Shown: positions 6,188-9,736 of the stretch, one piece after another
Position numbering within the stretch: the stretch's first letter is position 1
Layout of the letters: every line of letters begins with the position of its first letter
Assembly: GCA_003477045.1 (NCBI GenBank)
Contig: DMTS01000131.1
Coordinates: forward strand, 8,863-18,598
Origin: Candidatus Delongbacteria bacterium
GTDB lineage: Bacteria > UBA4055
DNA: 9,736 nucleotides
Reading direction: 5' to 3'
Translations under genes and position numbers: made by a program
The notes under the pieces: model-generated
Told to the model about the DNA's origin: nothing
The model's database searches: none
The model's input: only the letters and a program-made list of their open reading frames with translations

Positions 6188-7196
6188 GATATGTGCCGTT
6201 TAATATTTCTTTTACCCAGTGCTCATTATCAACATACCACCTGATAGTATCTATTATCTTTTCATCAAATCTGTGCTCAGGCTCCCAGCCAAGCTCTTTT
6301 TTGATCTTGGATGCATCAATGGCATATCTTCTGTCGTGACCAAGCCTGTCCTGGACATAATTTATCAGGCTGTGAGGTTTATTCAAATGATCCAGTATCA
6401 TTTTAACAATATCAATATTTTGTATCTCGCAGTTACCGCCGATATTGTAAACTTCTCCTGCTTTCCCTTTGTTTAATACCGTCCAGATAGCTGAGCAGTG
6501 ATCATCCACATAAAGCCAGTCCCTCACATTTTTTCCGTCCCCGTAAACCGGAAGCTTTTCGTTCTTCATTGCTTTGCTTATCATTAATGGTATAAGCTTT
6601 TCCGGAAACTGGTACGGTCCGTAATTGTTAGAACATCTTGTTATCAGAACAGGAAAACCGAAGGTATCGAAAAAAGATTTAGCTACAAGGTCGGCTGAAG
6701 TCTTTGATGCGGAATACGGCGAATGGGGATTTAAGGGTGTGTCCTCTGTGAATTTGATCTCCGGTCTGTCTTCGGACAGCGTTCCATAAACTTCATCTGT
6801 CGATACCTGAAGAAATCTTTTTTCTGAATAATTATTATTCCAGAATTTTCTTGCAGTGTTCAATAGTGTGGCTGTGCCGAGAACATTGGTTTTTATGAAC
6901 ACATTCGGATCTTCGATCGATCTGTCAACATGAGATTCAGCGGCAAAATTAATTACCGCATCAGGATTGTTGCTTTCAAAAATACCCTCAACGAGTTTCT
7001 GGTCGCAGATATCGACTTTAATGAATTTGTACTTCCCGGGATATTCGTTCTCTATTCCCGCTAAATTTTGCGGATTCCCCGCATATGTCATGCTGTCAAG
7101 GTTGATTATTTCAGTATCCGGTTCGGTTTTCAATATATATCTGATGAAATTTGATCCTATGAAACCGAGTCCGCCGGTAATTAAAACTTTATTCAT
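6174..7196 (-). CDS. rmlB: dTDP-glucose 4,6-dehydratase RmlB
   Basis: NAD-dependent extended short-chain dehydrogenase, 340 aa, converting dTDP-glucose to dTDP-4-keto-6-deoxyglucose. The Rossmann dinucleotide motif is TGGLGFIGS (7-15). FAAESHVDRS (84-93) is the family's substrate/NAD loop. The catalytic region reads QVSTDEVYG, with Thr133, Asp134 and Glu135 as in dehydratases. The YxxxK pair is Tyr161 and Lys165 in YSASKTSAD. RCSNNYGPYQFPEKLIP (187-203) and VYGDGKNVRDWLYVDDHC (217-234) are diagnostic for RmlB/RffG. AAGGA (7207-7203), overlapping the stop of the upstream gene, lies 6 nt before ATG. With WecE next to it and no RmlC/RmlD, it most likely serves the amino-sugar branch (RffG role). 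It appears clearly more GC-rich than the membrane-protein genes. Confidence 0.97.
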   Translation of the reverse strand: MNKVLITGGLGFIGSNFIRYILKTEPDTEIINLDSMTYAGNPQNLAGIENEYPGKYKFIKVDICDQKLVEGIFESNNPDAVINFAAESHVDRSIEDPNVFIKTNVLGTATLLNTARKFWNNNYSEKRFLQVSTDEVYGTLSEDRPEIKFTEDTPLNPHSPYSASKTSADLVAKSFFDTFGFPVLITRCSNNYGPYQFPEKLIPLMISKAMKNEKLPVYGDGKNVRDWLYVDDHCSAIWTVLNKGKAGEVYNIGGNCEIQNIDIVKMILDHLNKPHSLINYVQDRLGHDRRYAIDASKIKKELGWEPEHRFDEKIIDTIRWYVDNEHWVKEILNGTYQDIK

Positions 7197-7202
7197 AACA
7201 AA

Positions 7203-7207
7203 TCCTT
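7203..7207 (-). promoter_or_regulatory. AAGGA ribosome-binding site of rmlB
   Basis: AAGGA on the minus strand overlaps the TAA stop of the Wzy-like gene and is six bases from the rmlB ATG at 7196. It confirms this start and shows that the host uses Shine-Dalgarno sites, at least here. Confidence 0.6.
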
Positions 7208-8615
7208 ATTCAATTTTCTTAAGTTTTAGTTTCGGCAGGTTTTTATCATCAATAGCAGTAGTAATATCAGTTACATTTAAATTTTTATGAAACACACCCG
7301 AATTCATTGCTAAAAATAAAATAGTGAGGTAACCACTTCTGCTTAATAGATAACATCCTATTGAAAAGACATAGAAAAAGTAACCCATAGTATAATTACT
7401 TGATATACAGTAAAAATATGACCGTTTATATATACTTTGGTAATAGCTGAATTTAAAAAATTTCATAAAGAAAATGATATAAAATAATGGAGAAAGAATA
7501 CCCTTTAAAAATGCTTCCTGAAGAATAACATTATGTATTCCTCCCCTTCGACCCAGAGACCACGCGAGCCCCTGTTTCGCACCAACCATTCCTTTAAAAT
7601 ATACTTCGTTATTTTCCACATCGCCGTATCCGATCAGCCAGCTACCCGGGATAGCCTGTAAAACGAACGCATAAAAAGACATTCTGACAGTTACGGTATC
7701 CGCAAATACTCTTTCAGTCCATGCCTCACCGGAAAAATAGTCCTTTTGTATTGCGTATGCGCCGACAATACCAATTGTTAAAACTGCGATTATCGGTATT
7801 GCTATAAATAGCTTTCTCAGCGCTACTTTGTAATATATATAGCCATGTATCAGACTTACTGCAATCAACGCGATCCATATTCCTCTCGTAAACGCTAAAA
7901 CTATACAAAAAATAAATAATGAGATCAGAATAACCCTAATTCTGAAGTTCTTAATTGTATAGGCTACAACAAAAATTGCCAATAATAAGAACATACCGTT
8001 GTCGTATGGCCACATTAATACACCTGATGACCGGTTATAGCCTGGAAATGCCATATAATACGCCGCAAGTCTCAATAATTTCGTATCAACAAAAAATTGA
8101 AGTATTGATACAATTGAAGTAATTACTCCCAAAAATACAATAGCTTTAAATATAGCCTGGATTAATTCCCTTGTCATAAATTTACTCAGTGTAAAAAAGA
8201 ATGAGCCGGCAGCGAAATAAAGCAGTATTGAAGATATTGCCTTTGAATACGAGATATTTCCTAAAAATTGATGCAGATAAAGTACAAACATTGAAAATAA
8301 TATGTACAAATAAAAGTATTTTTCATAACTTAACAGTTTGGTTTTCTTTAAAGGCTTTTCATTTGTAATAAATTTTAACAGCAGGATCCCTAATAAAAAC
8401 CAAGCCAGAAATTGATCGAATTTTCTGAATGTACCTAACCTGGGAAATTCACGCCATACATATTCAGTTTTATAGATCTGAAATGTCATTAGCCAGAAGA
8501 CTACCAAAAAATCAACTAGTTTATTTTTTGATTTTACATTAGTAACTATATAAAAAGCATAAAAAAAACAAATTACCAGATAAATTAAAAAATAAACGCC
8601 ATAAATAGTTATCAT
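7206..8615 (-). CDS. Wzy / O-antigen ligase family membrane protein
   Basis: Polytopic inner-membrane protein of 469 aa with about 10-12 hydrophobic segments, predicted to polymerise repeat units (Wzy) in the periplasm. Family marks of the O-antigen ligase/polymerase fold are visible: NRSSGVLMWPYDNGMFLLL (194-212), FTRGIWIALI (242-251, the SRGAWLAL-like motif), then a large periplasmic loop with RMSFYAFVLQAIP and WLIGYGD (311-332). The loop ends in GGIHNVILQEAFLKGIL (358-374), with the conserved HN before a helix. The C-terminal ~30 residues are hydrophilic and basic (KLPKLKLKKIE-like), presumably cytoplasmic. The ligase WaaL has the same fold, so the assignment rests on the neighbouring Wzx and Wzz. 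The gene follows Wzz after 38 nt and precedes rmlB by 9 nt. It is strongly AT-rich. Confidence 0.8.
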   Translation of the reverse strand: MITIYGVYFLIYLVICFFYAFYIVTNVKSKNKLVDFLVVFWLMTFQIYKTEYVWREFPRLGTFRKFDQFLAWFLLGILLLKFITNEKPLKKTKLLSYEKYFYLYILFSMFVLYLHQFLGNISYSKAISSILLYFAAGSFFFTLSKFMTRELIQAIFKAIVFLGVITSIVSILQFFVDTKLLRLAAYYMAFPGYNRSSGVLMWPYDNGMFLLLAIFVVAYTIKNFRIRVILISLFIFCIVLAFTRGIWIALIAVSLIHGYIYYKVALRKLFIAIPIIAVLTIGIVGAYAIQKDYFSGEAWTERVFADTVTVRMSFYAFVLQAIPGSWLIGYGDVENNEVYFKGMVGAKQGLAWSLGRRGGIHNVILQEAFLKGILSPLFYIIFFMKFFKFSYYQSIYKRSYFYCISSNYTMGYFFYVFSIGCYLLSRSGYLTILFLAMNSGVFHKNLNVTDITTAIDDKNLPKLKLKKIE

Positions 8616-8653
8616 ATTTTGTTCTTATAGAATATAATTTATAGATTTCCCAA

Positions 8654-9715
8654 TCAGCGGCCTAGTTCCTTAAATAATTTCTTATATATCCCGTATTTTT
8701 TTGCTTTTTCATTTAAGATCGCAAAAATAAAACATGCCAAAAAAGTTAAGACGGTGTTCATTATCACTACTTCTCTTTTTTTCGGTTTAACGGGTTTGTC
8801 TCTTATATCAGCTTTATCAAGAATATTTATAATGGGTTTTTCCTTTACTTCTTCGATTTTTAACAGCTCAAGTTGTTTTCCTAAAAGAATAACCACACTT
8901 CTTAACAGCTCAATATCTTGGATGAGTTTTCTTGAATTCATTGATAATTGCGGTGATCCGACTTGCGCATTCGCCTCTTGGAACTCGACCATTTTAACTT
9001 CTGCTTCAGCAAGTTCCTTTTTTACAGCTATCAACCTGTTTTCAGTAAATTTTATGCTTTGTTTAATTGATGTCTGTTCCTCATTATTTAAATAATTGAC
9101 TGTCGCTTGGCAATATTTATCGGCAATTGCTTTAGAAATATATTTATCTTTCGTAATAACGCTTAATGTTATCAGCGAAGTTTCTTTATCTTCCTTAATA
9201 GTCACAGTACCTAGTAAATTTCTTATAGCCAGTTCCAGAACTCTACTTTCAGAAACATCAAGTTTATCAATATCCCAGAATTGTAGCAGATTGACCGAAT
9301 CCGGAAAATTTAGAGACTTATATTTGCTGTAAATGATTTCTGAAGCTATCCTTCTGCTGTTTAAAACATCGTTTATATAATACCCGCTTGTTTTATTGGA
9401 CATACCTAATGAAGCAGCAAGCTGTTTAAGCGGGCTTCCGTCCTCTTTGTTTACAGGATACATTGTAACGGCTGACATATAATAGGGAGTTGCAACCAAT
9501 ACATAGATAATTGATAGAACACCCATCACAAATGTTGTTCCAAAAATTATTTTTTTATATCTCCAAAGAATTCCAATCAGATAAAAAAAATCAATATCCC
9601 GATCAACGAAATGATCTGTTTTCTCATTTAGAGTAATTTTATTTGTTGCTTTTGATTCGTTTACTATTTCTTCATTCATTTCTGTCATTCCCTGATTATT
9701 ATAACCTTCCGTCAA
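8654..9715 (-). CDS. Wzz-type polysaccharide chain-length regulator
   Basis: Polysaccharide co-polymerase of the Wzz family, 353 aa from the outermost start in view. After a hydrophilic N-terminus of about 40 residues come a transmembrane helix (about 56-77), a periplasmic domain with a helical, coiled-coil-prone stretch (about 212-290, rich in Glu/Lys/Leu), and the Pro-rich motif ADIRDKPVKPKKREVV (302-317). That motif leads into the second transmembrane helix (315-335). The protein ends at residue 353 with no Walker motifs or Tyr-rich tail, so it is Wzz-like and lacks the BY-kinase part of Wzc. The start is uncertain: TTG at 9715 is in frame with open sequence to the window edge, while ATGs at 9688 and 9679 are more conventional. 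The 9679 ATG has AGGGA about 9 nt upstream. The likely role is to set Wzy product length. Confidence 0.87.
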   Translation of the reverse strand: MTEGYNNQGMTEMNEEIVNESKATNKITLNEKTDHFVDRDIDFFYLIGILWRYKKIIFGTTFVMGVLSIIYVLVATPYYMSAVTMYPVNKEDGSPLKQLAASLGMSNKTSGYYINDVLNSRRIASEIIYSKYKSLNFPDSVNLLQFWDIDKLDVSESRVLELAIRNLLGTVTIKEDKETSLITLSVITKDKYISKAIADKYCQATVNYLNNEEQTSIKQSIKFTENRLIAVKKELAEAEVKMVEFQEANAQVGSPQLSMNSRKLIQDIELLRSVVILLGKQLELLKIEEVKEKPIINILDKADIRDKPVKPKKREVVIMNTVLTFLACFIFAILNEKAKKYGIYKKLFKELGR

Positions 9716-9736
9716 TTTCTTTTTTATCGAGAATAT

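Noticed and set aside
5831..6244. Plus-strand open frame of 137 codons, and other plus-strand frames such as 1414-1677 and 8754-9095
   Set aside because: They lie antisense to strongly supported genes and their translations show no domain or motif, with Ser/Ile-rich antisense composition. They are shadows of the real minus-strand genes.
8616..8653. Promoter or terminator in the 38-nt gap before the Wzy-like gene
   Set aside because: The gap has repeated CTATAA but no good -35 box at proper spacing, and any start point would fall on the ATG. No hairpin followed by a T run is visible.
9696..9715. TTGACG followed by TATAAT near the right edge as a promoter
   Set aside because: The two boxes are only 6 nt apart, far from the needed 16-18, and they lie inside the probable Wzz N-terminal coding region.
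8654..9715. Wzc-type tyrosine autokinase
   Set aside because: The protein ends just after the second transmembrane helix, without Walker A/B motifs or a tyrosine cluster, so only the Wzz part is present.
1..9736. CRISPR array, tRNA/rRNA, insertion sequence, attachment site, toxin-antitoxin or phage-defence system
   Set aside because: I saw no regularly spaced repeats, RNA gene cores, transposase motifs or terminal inverted repeats. The coding capacity is filled by polysaccharide genes.

Overview
The window is one uninterrupted stretch of a surface-polysaccharide (O-antigen or capsule type) biosynthesis locus. All nine genes I can support lie on the minus strand and are tightly packed, with the largest gap about 44 nt. 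Nothing convincing is coded on the plus strand. In transcription order (high to low coordinates): Wzz-type chain-length regulator, Wzy/O-antigen-ligase family membrane protein, RmlB, WecE-type sugar aminotransferase, RmlA, left-handed beta-helix acyltransferase, Wzx-type flippase, secreted SGNH hydrolase with a short FN3 tail, and a GT4 glycosyltransferase cut by the left window edge.

The DNA is AT-rich. The one exported protein has a signal peptide ending in Tyr-Ser-Gln, as is common in Bacteroidota and relatives, plus an FN3-type domain of a style frequent in Bacteroidota, Ignavibacteria and related FCB-group genomes. I therefore suggest an FCB-group bacterium. This is inference, with moderate to low confidence. 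Several genes nevertheless have recognisable AGGA/AGGGG Shine-Dalgarno sites.

How the genes fit together: RmlA makes dTDP-glucose, RmlB makes dTDP-4-keto-6-deoxyglucose, and the WecE-like enzyme would aminate it to dTDP-4-amino-4,6-dideoxygalactose (Fuc4N). RmlC and RmlD are absent from view, which argues for the amino-sugar branch over rhamnose. The beta-helix acyltransferase next door is a natural candidate to acylate that amine, replacing the GNAT enzyme WecD of enterobacteria, although an O-acetyltransferase role is equally possible. The GT4 enzyme adds a sugar to the lipid-linked repeat, Wzx flips it, the Wzy-like protein polymerises it and Wzz sets the length. The secreted SGNH esterase could trim or transfer acyl groups outside. 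No initiating sugar-phosphate transferase is in view.

The most unusual structural point is that rmlA, the acyltransferase gene and wzx lie in one reading frame. They abut with zero spacing and are separated only by single TAA codons (TAA-ATG, then TAA-TTG). I do not see a wholly new system. The Fuc4N cassette with a beta-helix acyltransferase, the same-frame gene chain and the trimmed SGNH-FN3 protein deserve follow-up.
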